64,000 nt of DNA from CAYNFP01 sp964396655 (GCA_964396655.1 CAYNFP010000003.1:62001-126000); one strand, 5' to 3'. Positions 54,701 through 62,537 are shown, counted from the first letter of the stretch. The notes: generated by a model not told the origin, from the letters alone. A program made the numbers and translations.

Positions 54701-54843
54701 GGAGGTCCTTCAAAAAACACAAAGTTTTCTTTTCCTTCTCTATTTTTTATTGATTCATTTAAAATATCTATTGTGTCCCAATAGTTATTAACTTCATCTT
54801 CCTGTAATTTAGTTTTAGTTTTTTCTAAACTTTTAAATTTCAT
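51754..54843 (-). CDS. ileS: Isoleucyl-tRNA synthetase, long (type 2) form
   Basis: Class I isoleucyl-tRNA synthetase, 1029 aa. HIGH-type motif PGIHHVISRDLKD near residue 54 and KMSKS in LKMSKSRGNGVNPF (about residue 590); the CP1 editing region lies between, with WTTTPWTLLSNVAV. The HHV form, length and GWDTHGLPVEIEVEKTLG block match the eukaryotic/archaeal-like type 2 enzyme, known from other lineages for low mupirocin sensitivity; that property is not testable here. C-terminal tRNA-binding domain is complete. Regulated by a T-box for tRNA-Ile. In Firmicutes ileS commonly follows divIVA; here about 5 kb intervene. Confidence 0.96.
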   Translation of the reverse strand: MKFKSLEKTKTKLQEDEVNNYWDTIDILNESIKNREGKENFVFFEGPPTANNLPGIHHVISRDLKDSICKYKTMKGFKVLRKAGWDTHGLPVEIEVEKTLGLNDKTEIEKYGIKEFNEKCKESVWKYKGEWEKMTREMGYFIDMKHPYITFDNNYIETEWNILKRFFDEGLIYQGHKIMPYCSRCGTGLASHEVAQGYQEDSVTTVYVPMKLVGVDNTYLLVWTTTPWTLLSNVAVCVNPKEYYVKVKLENNYFIISEKLREKIFKEDYEIVDRYLGKELEYKEYEQLLPFIKVDKKAFFVVCDEYVTMEDGTGLVHIAPAFGEDDYNVGKKYNLPVVNPVGENGCFLEGPWKDKFVIDTDQEIIDYLKQNGKLFKKEKIMHNYPHCWRCKTPLLYYAKPSWYIKMTELKDRLVANNNTVNWYPDFAGEKRFGNWLENINDWALSRNRYWGTPLNIWTCECGHMESIGSRKELVEKAIEKIDENIELHRPYVDDVHIKCPICGKTMNRVSEVIDCWFDSGAMPFAQYHYPFENKELFETQFPADFICEGIDQTRGWFYTLLAISTFVMDKSPYKNVLVNDHILDKTGLKMSKSRGNGVNPFNLFENYGADAARWYLLYVSPVWFPTRFDEDGIKEVISKFFNTLKNTYTFFELYANTDNIDPREYKIDYKDLDLIDKWLLSKYNNLVKNVTEAYEKYDLNKVTHLIQDFVCEHLSNWYIRRNRRRFWESELSVSKKAVYQTTYEVLVGISKLIAPTTPFLSEILYRNLTEEKSVHLSDYPVCDDSKIDNNIEEQMDLVIEFITMGRNTREEAKIKIRQPLLEVIIDSKYMNIIKDIDSLILEELNVKNINYCDNMEEYVHITYKPNFKEVGSTLGSSLKEFQNYLNNISHKDVEKLNNNDLTIKLNGEDFKVTENMIMRFITPKEGYNSAYLNNKVIILNTELNKELLLEGLAREFNSKIQNMRKDSGLEVSNRIKIYYEPLQEIEEMISKYGNYIKDETLCLEFIKDNSGEEVKINDLVVRIRIEKVG

Positions 54844-54866
54844 AATATCTCCTTTTTAATTAAAAT

Positions 54867-55068
54867 AAAAACGCCCTATTAAAGGACGATTATTAATTCG
54901 TGGTACCACCTTAGTTTATTCTTAAATCTGTAACGTAGATATACGATTTTTTCTACTTATTTCAAAAAAATACATCAGAAGTGATTCTATATATAATTAA
55001 TTGCTTATTTACACCATCCATAAGCTCTCTATAAATTTATTATATATACGTCTTCCTCATTTGTTTTC
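54867..55068 (-). promoter_or_regulatory. T-box leader of ileS (tRNA-Ile)
   Basis: Minus-strand T-box riboswitch: AGAGAG near 55029, specifier ATC (Ile) at 54985-54983 within AGAATCACTTC, antiterminator sequence AAGGTGGTACCACG at 54912-54899, then the terminator CGTCCT/AGGGCG stem with T run before the ribosome-binding site. Confidence 0.93.
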
Positions 55069-55074
55069 AAATAG

Positions 55075-55103
55075 ATTATACTATTTTTAGCAATTTATGT
55101 CAA
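55075..55103 (-). promoter_or_regulatory. ileS promoter
   Basis: Minus strand TTGACA (55103-55098), 17 nt, TATAAT (55080-55075): a perfect consensus sigma-70/sigma-A promoter. Confidence 0.95.
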
Positions 55104-55117
55104 TTATAATATTCTTT

Positions 55118-55734
55118 TTAGCGATTCAGTCTTCTTATTAAATCATTTACTGGTTCATCATCTGTTGTAACTACATAACGCTTGCTCTTTTTTTCTTCAA
55201 AAGTATTTAATTTTTTAATTTCAGGTAATTTTTCACTTTCTTTTTTAAATTCTATTGGGCATTGAGTTTTTATAATATTTTTTGCTTTTTCTAATGCTTT
55301 TTCTACTATTTCAATTTGCTCTTTAGTAATTTTTAAATTTTTGTGGTTGTTTTTCGATTGATTTTTCTTACTTTTTGCTTCGCCATATGAAGCCAAACAA
55401 GCAGTAGAAGCAAGTGAAGAAAAGAAAATGATAGCTCTTATAATAGAAGGGATTGCTTGCATACAGGTAATATAGTTTCTACTAATAAAGATAATTTAAA
55501 ATCCCAATCATGTTTCCAAAGGTTTTTTATTATATCCATTATTTTAGTATTAGAATAATCGCATTTCCTTATTTCACTTTCAAACTGAGTTTGCTGACTT
55601 CTTAGATAATCTAAATAATTTTCTAATTCTAGTACTTCTTTTACATTCTCACCGTCTACTTTAATAACCCCTTTATCTGTTTCTACAAAAACTTCTCCAT
55701 TCATTTGCATTATTTTAAAATTCATAATATACAC
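55118..55734 (-). pseudogene. A-family membrane coiled-coil gene, broken copy (A')
   Basis: Damaged paralogue of the intact A gene at 57369-58037. The first part (from 55734, 98 codons) is nearly identical in the N-terminal domain, then diverges at VETILPVC and stops at 55438. The second part, in a different frame (55118-55462), continues with the membrane and C-terminal regions and ends in VTTDDEPVNDLIRRLNR like its paralogue. Compared with A, about 25 residues of the first TM region are missing and the frame is shifted. So A' is a pseudogene by internal deletion plus frameshift. Last member of the tandem D-B-A, D-B-A array. Confidence 0.85.
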
Positions 55735-55818
55735 CTCATTTAAATTATATAATTAATTTTTTATTATTTCAATTTAATTACATATTATCTTCTATATCTT
55801 CTAACCATTGCTTCATCT
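55602..55818. repeat. 217-nt near-identical tract (copy 1 of 2)
   Basis: Matches 57905-58121 with two differences by eye and no gaps. It spans the 3' end of the B gene, the B-A intergenic space and the 5' end of the A gene. The rest of the paralogous genes are far more diverged, so this looks like a gene-conversion tract. Confidence 0.9.
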
Positions 55819-56441
55819 GCTTCATTTTTAAGAGAATACTCAGTTCTTAAAGGAATTGAAATAGAGCCAGGTTTTTTTGCTACATTTTTTTCTGTTAAAT
55901 CAGGTCTTGGTGTTTTTATAAATCCTTCTATTATATTTAACTCTTCTTGAGTTTTAATGATTAAATCTTTAAATTCTTGCAATTTTATGTGATTAACATT
56001 GGATTTATATCTGTTAACTATTGCTTTTGCAGCAATTGACAAAAAAGAAGCCATAGCAATAAGTGCCCCAGTTAGAATTGCTCTTGTTTGGGTTATAAAA
56101 TTAATAACATTATAAAAAGACTCTCCATTTATACTTAAAGATATTTCTGGCATTCTAAAAATCAAGAAGAAAATTATACCAAAAATAATAGTTAATGGCT
56201 GTGCGAACATTAGAAACAATTTAGTTCCATAATTTTTTTTCATCATTGATTTTATTGATATTTCTAAAGAAAGAGAATTTTTTTGAAGTTCTGTTTCTAA
56301 TTTTTTTGTTTCTTTTTGAAGACACTCTATATAATTTTCTTTGTCAAGGATATCCTTGATATCATTACCTTTGACTTCAACAAAGCCTTCATCTGTTTGA
56401 ACTATAATACCATCGGTACTCTCTATTATTTTATAATTCAT
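55785..56441 (-). CDS. B-family two-TM protein (intact copy)
   Basis: 218 residues, unknown function. N-terminal shared domain: IIVQTDEGFVEVKGNDIKD then LDKENYIECLQ, similar to A and C proteins; a short coiled coil; TM helices at about residues 80-100 and 115-140; a cytoplasmic-looking helical part (LQEFKDLIIKTQEELNIIEG) and a C-terminal RRYRR. GGAGAG precedes the ATG. Its paralogue at 58088-58752 has a frameshift, so this is the only intact B gene. Lies between D' and A'. No enzymatic motif is seen. Confidence 0.8.
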   Translation of the reverse strand: MNYKIIESTDGIIVQTDEGFVEVKGNDIKDILDKENYIECLQKETKKLETELQKNSLSLEISIKSMMKKNYGTKLFLMFAQPLTIIFGIIFFLIFRMPEISLSINGESFYNVINFITQTRAILTGALIAMASFLSIAAKAIVNRYKSNVNHIKLQEFKDLIIKTQEELNIIEGFIKTPRPDLTEKNVAKKPGSISIPLRTEYSLKNEADEAMVRRYRR

Positions 56442-56606
56442 AAACTCTCCTTTTATTTTTATTCATTAAATTTAAAAGAATTCACCTTATCGTTTTATCA
56501 CTTATTATAATTTTATTTTCATCTTTAATATTTAATATTTCAAAATTTATAAATTTTTTTCCTATAGAATTTATTATATAAACATTAAATTATCATGTCA
56601 ATAAAA

Positions 56607-56634
56607 TAAAAAAGAGATTTTATTTTAATCTCTT
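56607..56634 (-). terminator. Terminator of the D' gene
   Basis: Minus strand AAGAGATT/AATCTCTT stem with 7-nt loop and T run. Confidence 0.75.
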
Positions 56635-57299
56635 AATAAAACACGACTTGTTCTTTCTGCTATTTCTTCATCAGGAAATTCAACTAGATTTCTTTCTGAT
56701 TCCAAACTTTTAATCGCTTCTGATCTAGCAGAGTCTATTCTTTGTAGTTTTGCGGTTTTCTTCTTTATAAGTTTACCACAATATGTTATTATTGCTTCTA
56801 ATTCTTTTGAATCAGTCTCCATTAATAATAATTCTTCTAGATATTTTTTTCTCTTTGTTTCTTCTTTTGAAATTTTAGAATCTACTTGTTCAATTGTTTT
56901 TGACTTTACTAATTTTCTTAAACTAGCTGTATTTATAAAATATTTTGCAATAAAATATGCATCAAAAGCAAGTAATACAGATCCAATTAAAGCTATAATA
57001 GCTAAAATTGCTGAACTTCCCAAAATTGATATTAATACAATTGCCAATAAAAACATACTTATTAGATTGCTAATTACAATTCCTTTTTGCATTGAAAATT
57101 TGTGTTTATCAAATATTTTTGGAGCATTAATTAATGTTTTTTTCTCTAATTTTAGTTCTTCAATTTTATTTTCAATTTGTATTAATTCTTCATTAATTGA
57201 ATTTAAAAGACTTAATTTTTCAATAGTAGAATTCTTTTCTTCTTCTAACTCTTTTAAACTTTTTTTAATTTCTTCAATTATCATTAAATATTTATCCAT
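56625..57299 (-). CDS. D-family coiled-coil two-TM protein (D')
   Basis: 224 residues, unknown. A 65-residue N-terminal coiled coil (IEEIKKSLKELEEEK), two adjacent TM helices (about 78-125), then a second coiled coil (SKISKEETKRKKYLEELLL). Same architecture and position as the D gene at 58826, and a short shared stretch after the TMs (YF-x-LRKLVK). Start at 57299 because GGGGAG lies 12 nt before this ATG; a longer frame exists but begins inside that ribosome-binding site. No catalytic motif seen. Confidence 0.75.
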   Translation of the reverse strand: MDKYLMIIEEIKKSLKELEEEKNSTIEKLSLLNSINEELIQIENKIEELKLEKKTLINAPKIFDKHKFSMQKGIVISNLISMFLLAIVLISILGSSAILAIIALIGSVLLAFDAYFIAKYFINTASLRKLVKSKTIEQVDSKISKEETKRKKYLEELLLMETDSKELEAIITYCGKLIKKKTAKLQRIDSARSEAIKSLESERNLVEFPDEEIAERTSRVLLRD

Positions 57300-57368
57300 T
57301 TTTTTCTTCTCTCCCCTTTTCAAAATATTGCTTTATATTATACAACAATTTAAAAAGATTGTCAAATT

Positions 57369-58037
57369 TTAGCGATTTAATCTTCTTATTAAACCATTTA
57401 CTGGTTCATCATCTGTTGTAACTATATAACTATAACTCCAGTCCAAGTACTTCTTAAAAGTATTTAATTTTTCTATTTCTGGCAATTTTTCAGTATCTTC
57501 TTTTAAAACTATAGGACAGTGGGTTTTTAAAATTTGATTTGCTTTTTCTAGTTCTTTCTCCACTATTTCAATTTGTTCTTCAGCTATTTTTATATTACGA
57601 TGATACTCTTTTGATTTGTTTTTCTCTGATTTTGCTTCTGTATATAAAGATAAGCCGGCCCCCGAGAAAAATACTACTAAAAAAAGTATAACTTTTATAA
57701 TAGTGGGAAAGGCAAGCCACGTATTAAAGGCAAATACAAAGATCAAGGGAATTAAGATAAACCCTGCCATTATTCCCTCCAAGAGCGGCAGCATCTTAAA
57801 TACCACACCACCACTTTTCCAATTATGTTTAATTATATCTATTATTTTAGTATCTGAAAAATCATTTCCGTATAAATTTCTTTTAAACTGAATTTTCTGA
57901 CTTTTTAGATAATCTAAATAATTTTCTAATTCTAGTACTTCTTTTACATTCTCACCATCTACTTTAATAACCCCTTTATCTGTTTCTACAAAAACTTCTC
58001 CATTCATTTGCATTATTTTAAAATTCATAATATACAC
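57369..58037 (-). CDS. A-family two-TM coiled-coil protein (intact copy)
   Basis: 222 residues, unknown. N-terminal domain MNFKIMQMNGEVFVETDKGV then IKVDGENVKEVLELENYLDYL: a small beta-rich module plus helix shared by A, B and C families. Coiled coil, two TM helices (about residues 85-135), second coiled coil (KIAEEQIEIVEKELEKANQI) and a C-terminal VTTDDEPVNGLIRRLNR. It is the only intact A gene: its tandem partner A' is broken. Its 5' end lies in a 217-nt tract almost identical to that of A'. May act at the membrane with DivIVA and SepF nearby; that is inference from position only. Confidence 0.8.
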   Translation of the reverse strand: MYIMNFKIMQMNGEVFVETDKGVIKVDGENVKEVLELENYLDYLKSQKIQFKRNLYGNDFSDTKIIDIIKHNWKSGGVVFKMLPLLEGIMAGFILIPLIFVFAFNTWLAFPTIIKVILFLVVFFSGAGLSLYTEAKSEKNKSKEYHRNIKIAEEQIEIVEKELEKANQILKTHCPIVLKEDTEKLPEIEKLNTFKKYLDWSYSYIVTTDDEPVNGLIRRLNR

Positions 58038-58121
58038 CTCATTTAAATTATATAATTAATTTTTTATTATTTCAATTTAATTACATATTATCTTCTATAT
58101 CTTCTAACCATAGCTTCATCT
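57905..58121. repeat. 217-nt near-identical tract (copy 2 of 2)
   Basis: Partner of 55602-55818: same length, two differences by eye, covering the B' 3' end, the intergenic region and the A 5' end. Confidence 0.9.
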
Positions 58122-58752
58122 ACTTCATTTTCAAGAGAATAATAGGTTCTTAAAGGAGTTGAAATAGAACCAAGTTTTTTTACTATATTTTTTTCAACTA
58201 AATCAGGCCTTGGAGTTTTTACAAATCCTTCAACTTTACTAAGTTCTTCTTGAGTTTTAACTATTAAATCGTTAAATTCTTGGAGTTTTATATGTTTAAC
58301 ATCAGAATCATATTTATCAACAATTGCTAACCCAGAAAGTGACAATAAAGGTGCCAGAACAACAAGTGAGCTTATTAAAACCGCTTTCACTTGTGTTATA
58401 AAATTAATTACATTATAAAAAGTTTCACCATTTATAGTTAAAGACGTTGTGGGCACTCTTAAAAGGGAAAATAAAATTACACCAAAAATGATCGTTAATG
58501 GTTGCATAATAGTTAGAAGTAGTTTTACTCCCGAATTTTTTTTAATAATTAATTTTATTATTTCTATAACTTTCATATTAGAATAATCTTCTTTTTGGAG
58601 TTCTCTTTCTAATTTTTTAGCCGCTTTTTCAAGACATTCTATATAATTTTCTTTATCAAGGGCCCTCTTAATATCACTACCTTGAACTTCAGCAAAGCCT
58701 TCACTTGTTTGAACTATAGTGCCATTAGACTTTCTATTATTTTATTATTCAT
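58088..58752 (-). pseudogene. B-family gene, frameshifted copy (B')
   Basis: Paralogue of the intact B gene. From the ATG at 58752 the frame reads MNNKIIESLMAL and stops after 12 codons. Shifting one frame from near 58725 gives NGTIVQTSEGFAEVQGSDIK and the rest of the B-type protein through the TMs to FVKTPRPDLVEKN and RRYRR. One indel would restore a product of about 221 residues. An internal ATG at 58576 could give a truncated 162-residue protein lacking the N-terminal domain. Complements A', which is broken in the other unit. Confidence 0.85.
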
Positions 58753-58825
58753 TATAACTCCCTTACGAAAATATTATTATACTTGTTAAATGATTTGTCA
58801 AATTTTAATTAACAATCTCATTATA

Positions 58826-59530
58826 TTAAAGACGATGGGTATATGCTCCTGTTGTTCTTGATTTTTCAATTTCTGTTTCCATTGCATTAAATTGTTTTGT
58901 TTGTTCAGGAGTTAAAACTTCACATAATATTTCTTCAATAATTGAAGCTCTCATTTCTGTTTTACATTCTATTTCATTTTCAAGGTCTTTAATTAAATTG
59001 CACAATCTGTAACATTCTTGTTCCAAAGTTTTAATTTCTTTATCACAATTCGTTAATTTTTGACTTAATCTTAATTCATTTTTTCCGTTTTCTTCTATAT
59101 CTTTATTTAATTTGTCAATATTAGTGATTTTTACTAAATCCCTAAGATATTTTGTTTCTTTAAAATAATCAATTACACCCTCTGTTATGAATAATATTGG
59201 AATAATTATTAAATAGAATATTAAATGATTTACTGGAAAAGAAAATATTAAAAACATAATAATAACGAATAAAGCAACTGCTCCACCTAAAATAGAATAA
59301 AATTTTGTTAAAAATTTCTTTTTTTCTTTTTTAATTTCTTTACTTCTTTCTATTAAACTCCTTTTTGATTTTAAATCGCGTTCTTTTGATTCTACTTCAT
59401 CATATGATTTTTTAATTTTCACTCTTTTTTTTCTTTTAGAGTCTAACAAAGATTCTTTTTTTGCTTTTTTGCTTTCTAAATCCCATTTTTCATCTTCTAA
59501 TTTTCTAATTTCTTCTAATAATTTATCCAT
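58826..59530 (-). CDS. D-family coiled-coil two-TM protein (D)
   Basis: 234 residues, unknown. Strong N-terminal coiled coil to about residue 72 (LDSKRKKRVKIKKSYDEVES), two TM helices (about 78-115), a post-TM segment YFKETKYLRDLVK and a second coiled coil to the end, closing with SRTTGAYTHRL. Highly charged helices outside the membrane suggest self-assembly or a scaffold. GGAGGTTAC precedes the ATG. Second gene of the array, after C. Confidence 0.78.
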   Translation of the reverse strand: MDKLLEEIRKLEDEKWDLESKKAKKESLLDSKRKKRVKIKKSYDEVESKERDLKSKRSLIERSKEIKKEKKKFLTKFYSILGGAVALFVIIMFLIFSFPVNHLIFYLIIIPILFITEGVIDYFKETKYLRDLVKITNIDKLNKDIEENGKNELRLSQKLTNCDKEIKTLEQECYRLCNLIKDLENEIECKTEMRASIIEEILCEVLTPEQTKQFNAMETEIEKSRTTGAYTHRL

Positions 59531-59556
59531 GTAACCTCCTAATAAAAATTTTTATT

Positions 59557-60153
59557 TTAACTTCTTTTGCTACCCCTGCTTCTTTTTAAAGTCATTGATT
59601 TATTATCTTCTAATGCAATAGTTGGAGAATAAGGGCAATGAGAAAATGTTTCTATTTCTGTTCTTTCGATTTCTGGGCATTCTTTCTTTTCGTAATTTTT
59701 AATTTTTTCTAATTCTTTTAATTTTGATTCATATAATTCTTCACGCAATTTTATTGATTTATATAATTCTTTAATATCAATAATAGGATTTATTACTAAA
59801 CTCCAAATAGGGATTACCCCTACTATTATTATAAGAGTAATTGCAATCAATAATTTTGTAAATGTAAGTGAGAAAAGAAATAATATTCCCAAAACTGTTG
59901 CTAAAGAGAAAATAAATGAATGAGCTCTAAAAATAATATCTTTTTTAAATTTCATTTTAAATATTTCCATTAATTTATCAGAATTAATTCCTTCTGGTAA
60001 TCGTTTTTTTAAAAAATCTATTTTGTCTTTTAAATATTCACAATAATTTTCTAATTCTAAAGTTCTTTCTATATTTTCTCCAGTTATTTCATATGTCCCT
60101 TCATCAGTTTCAAGATACTTTTTTCCTGCAATCTTAATTATTTCGTTATTCAT
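59557..60153 (-). CDS. C-type member of the A/B family, membrane protein
   Basis: 198 residues. Shares the N-terminal domain (YLETDEGTYEITGENIERTL, then LENYCEYL) with A and B, followed by a coiled coil, two TM helices (about 75-125) and a helical region, then a Cys-containing segment (KKECPEIERTEIETFSHC) and a basic tail (TLKRSRGSKRS). It is the most upstream gene of the array and is present once, so it may be the founder. It follows divIVA by 75 nt on the same strand. No enzymatic motifs. Confidence 0.78.
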   Translation of the reverse strand: MNNEIIKIAGKKYLETDEGTYEITGENIERTLELENYCEYLKDKIDFLKKRLPEGINSDKLMEIFKMKFKKDIIFRAHSFIFSLATVLGILFLFSLTFTKLLIAITLIIIVGVIPIWSLVINPIIDIKELYKSIKLREELYESKLKELEKIKNYEKKECPEIERTEIETFSHCPYSPTIALEDNKSMTLKRSRGSKRS

Positions 60154-60212
60154 AAATATACTTCCTTTCTAAACGATATTTATTATAAATTCTATATATA
60201 TATTTGTCAAAC

Positions 60213-60236
60213 AAAAAAATATGAATGTTTATTCAT
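60213..60236 (-). terminator. Terminator of divIVA
   Basis: ATGAAT/ATTCAT stem with GTTT loop and a T run on the minus strand, overlapping the divIVA 3' end. It separates divIVA from the array. Confidence 0.8.
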
Positions 60237-60669
60237 ACTTATTTAAATCTATATCATCTATTTCATCTATAACTTGAAGTTGACTTTCAACAATTGCTCT
60301 AAGTCTCTTTTTAAAGAATCTTACATTTCTTTTTAATGTTTCTATATCATCTTCTGCTTTTTCAGCTTTCATTAAAGCATCATTAATTATTCTATTAGAG
60401 TTCCTTCTAGCTTCTTGCATCATTGAATCCGCTTCCTGTCTTGCTAATGTTTTAATCTTTTCACAAGTTTCTTCAGCAGTAAATATTGCTTTATTTAGAG
60501 TACTTTCTAATTTTTCATAATGTTCTAATTTTTCTTTTAATCTTAAATTTTCAGTTTCTGTGGCTTTACTTTTATTAAGTAAAAACTCATAGTTTTTTAT
60601 GATATCATCAAGTGCTTTATTTACTTGATATTTATCATATCCACGAAAAACCGTATTAAATTTTTCCAT
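60229..60669 (-). CDS. divIVA: Cell division protein DivIVA
   Basis: DivIVA, curvature-sensing coiled-coil protein at poles and septa (146 aa). The membrane-binding N-terminus has the usual FNTVFRGYDKYQVNKALD, followed by a coiled coil (LLNKSKATETENLRLKEKLE) and EAFREAR-type middle. Shorter than in Bacillus. Follows sepF by 24 nt, the conserved division gene order. GAGGTGTTTCT precedes the ATG. Confidence 0.92.
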   Translation of the reverse strand: MEKFNTVFRGYDKYQVNKALDDIIKNYEFLLNKSKATETENLRLKEKLEHYEKLESTLNKAIFTAEETCEKIKTLARQEADSMMQEARRNSNRIINDALMKAEKAEDDIETLKRNVRFFKKRLRAIVESQLQVIDEIDDIDLNKYE

Positions 60670-60693
60670 AGAAACACCTCAATGTTCTTTATT

Positions 60694-61089
60694 TTACCAT
60701 TCTGTATCTTCTGAAGTAGTCTTTTTGCCTTCTTCTTCTGTCATTTTTCCTTGAACAGCAATATTCTTAGGTGTGCACAAATAAATTCCTGCTCCTAATT
60801 TTTCCATACTGCCTCCAATAGCGTACAAAGTTCCAGTTAAAAAATCAAGGATTCTTTTTGATTGATCACTAGTTACCCTTTTAAAGTTAACAACTACTGC
60901 ATTTCTATTTTTTAAATGATCTGCAATCTGCTGACTTTCAGAATATGCTCTTGGTTCAACCAAAATCATGCTATTACCAGCATCTGTCATCTTTTTTACT
61001 GTTTCATCACTATTTACTGAATAATATTCCTCCTCTTGATTCTCTCCATCATCAGGATTAAATATTTTTCTTAATTTACCTAATGCCAT
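60694..61089 (-). CDS. sepF: Cell division protein SepF
   Basis: SepF, membrane-bound FtsZ anchor, 131 aa. Amphipathic N-terminus (MALGKLRKIFNPDD), linker, and the SepF fold with EPRAYSESQQIADHLKNRNA, VVVNFKRVTSDQSKRILDFL and TGTLYAIGGSMEKLGAGIYL. Full length. First gene of the sepF-divIVA pair; the genes ylmG and ylmH often found between them are missing. Together with DivIVA it indicates normal FtsZ-based division. Confidence 0.95.
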   Translation of the reverse strand: MALGKLRKIFNPDDGENQEEEYYSVNSDETVKKMTDAGNSMILVEPRAYSESQQIADHLKNRNAVVVNFKRVTSDQSKRILDFLTGTLYAIGGSMEKLGAGIYLCTPKNIAVQGKMTEEEGKKTTSEDTEW

Positions 61090-61122
61090 GACTTTTCCTC
61101 CGTATCTTTCTACTATAAAATT

Positions 61123-61152
61123 ATTGTACCATAAATCAAGATAAAATGTAAA
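61123..61152 (-). promoter_or_regulatory. sepF promoter
   Basis: Minus strand TTTACA (61152-61147), 18 nt, TACAAT (61128-61123), 34 nt before the ATG. Confidence 0.7.
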
Positions 61153-61163
61153 TATCTTTATAT

Positions 61164-62537
61164 TTAAAATTTTATTTTATCAATAATATAGTTATTAACT
61201 TCATCTATATTTAAAGTTATTTGTTTCATAGTGTCTCTATCTCTTATTGTTACAGTGTTATTATTTATTGTTTCATCATCTACTGTTATACAAAAAGGAG
61301 TTCCAATAACATCTTGTCTTCTATACCTTTTGCCAATTGATCCACTCTCATCATAAGTGCACATAAAATATTTAGTTAATTCTTTGTATAATTTTTCTGC
61401 TTTTTCACTATGATATTTTTTTACAAGAGGTAATACTGCACATTTATAAGGCGCTAAGAATGGATGAAAATGCATAACTTCTCTAGTATCTTCTTCAAGA
61501 CTCTCTTCATTATATGCATTTGATAAAACAGTTAAAACTAATCTTTCTACTCCCAAACTAGGTTCAATAACATATGGAATATATCTTTCGTTAGTTTCTG
61601 GGTCTATATATTCAAGTTTTTGTCCAGAATATTCTTGATGTTGTTTTAAATCATAATCTGTTCTACTTGCTATTCCCCAAAGTTCTCCCCAACCAAAAGG
61701 AAATTTATATTCTATATCAGTAGTAGCATTGCTATAAAAAGATAATTCTTCTTTAGTATGATCTCTTAATCTTATATTTTCTTCTTTAATTCCTAAACTT
61801 AATAAGAAATCTTTGCAATATTTTTTATAATAATTAAACCACTCTAATTCAGTACCTGGTTTACAAAAGAATTCTAATTCCATTTGTTCAAATTCTCTTA
61901 CTCTAAATATGAAGTTACCAGGTGTTATTTCATTTCTAAAACTCTTACCAACTTGTCCTATACCAAAAGGTATTTTAAGCCTCATAGCCCTTTGAACATT
62001 TAAAAAGTTAGTAAATATACCTTGAGCTGTTTCTGGCCTTAAATATACAGTACTTTTAGCGTCTTCTGTAACTCCTTGAAAAGTTTTAAACATTAAATTA
62101 AACTTCCTTATATCTGTGAAGTTACTTTTACCACAATTAGGACATTTAATATTGTTATTTCTTATATATTCAATTCTCTCATCATCATTTAATTTATCAC
62201 CAAGTTCAGAATTAGTAAAATCATTTATAAGTTTATCAGCTCTGTGCCTTGTCTTACATTCTTTACAATCAATAAGAGGATCAGAAAAAGTTTTTATATG
62301 ACCAGATGCTTCCCATGTTTTAGGATTCATTAAAATAGCACTATCAAGTCCAACATTATTTTCATCTTCCTGAACAAACTTTTTTAACCATGCTTTTTTA
62401 ATATTGCTTTTTAACTCGGCACCTAAAGGCCCGAAATCCCATGTATTAGCAAGACCGCCATATATTTCACTTCCTTGAAATATAAAACCATAAGTCTTAC
62501 ATAAATTAACTAGTTTTTCCATATTAATTTCACTCAT
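61164..62537 (-). CDS. glyS: Glycyl-tRNA synthetase (single-chain class II type)
   Basis: Glycyl-tRNA synthetase of the alpha2 class (about 457 aa). N-terminal LCKTYGFIFQGSEIYGGLAN and WDFGPLGAELKSNIK; the inserted Zn-like region with CKECKTRHRAD and CPNCGKSN; motif 2 FRNEITPGNFIFRVREFEQME; motif 3 EPSLGVERLVL; and a C-terminal anticodon-binding domain with AVLPLVKKYHSEKAEKLY. Start at 62537, since AAAGGA lies about 10 nt before this ATG; a slightly earlier ATG (62549) overlaps the ribosome-binding site. Follows a gene encoding an RnfC-like protein. No T-box seen. Confidence 0.96.
   Translation of the reverse strand: MSEINMEKLVNLCKTYGFIFQGSEIYGGLANTWDFGPLGAELKSNIKKAWLKKFVQEDENNVGLDSAILMNPKTWEASGHIKTFSDPLIDCKECKTRHRADKLINDFTNSELGDKLNDDERIEYIRNNNIKCPNCGKSNFTDIRKFNLMFKTFQGVTEDAKSTVYLRPETAQGIFTNFLNVQRAMRLKIPFGIGQVGKSFRNEITPGNFIFRVREFEQMELEFFCKPGTELEWFNYYKKYCKDFLLSLGIKEENIRLRDHTKEELSFYSNATTDIEYKFPFGWGELWGIASRTDYDLKQHQEYSGQKLEYIDPETNERYIPYVIEPSLGVERLVLTVLSNAYNEESLEEDTREVMHFHPFLAPYKCAVLPLVKKYHSEKAEKLYKELTKYFMCTYDESGSIGKRYRRQDVIGTPFCITVDDETINNNTVTIRDRDTMKQITLNIDEVNNYIIDKIKF

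Larger units (their letters stand above)
55118..57299 (-). repeat. Tandem gene-unit duplication, copy 2 (D'-B-A')
   Basis: Three genes in the order D-type coiled coil, B, A, each with a counterpart of the same order and spacing in 57369-59530. Lengths of the two units are nearly equal (about 2.18 and 2.16 kb). Confidence 0.8.
57369..59530 (-). repeat. Tandem gene-unit duplication, copy 1 (D-B'-A)
   Basis: Same gene order and similar spacing as 55118-57299; D intact, B' frameshifted, A intact. Confidence 0.8.
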
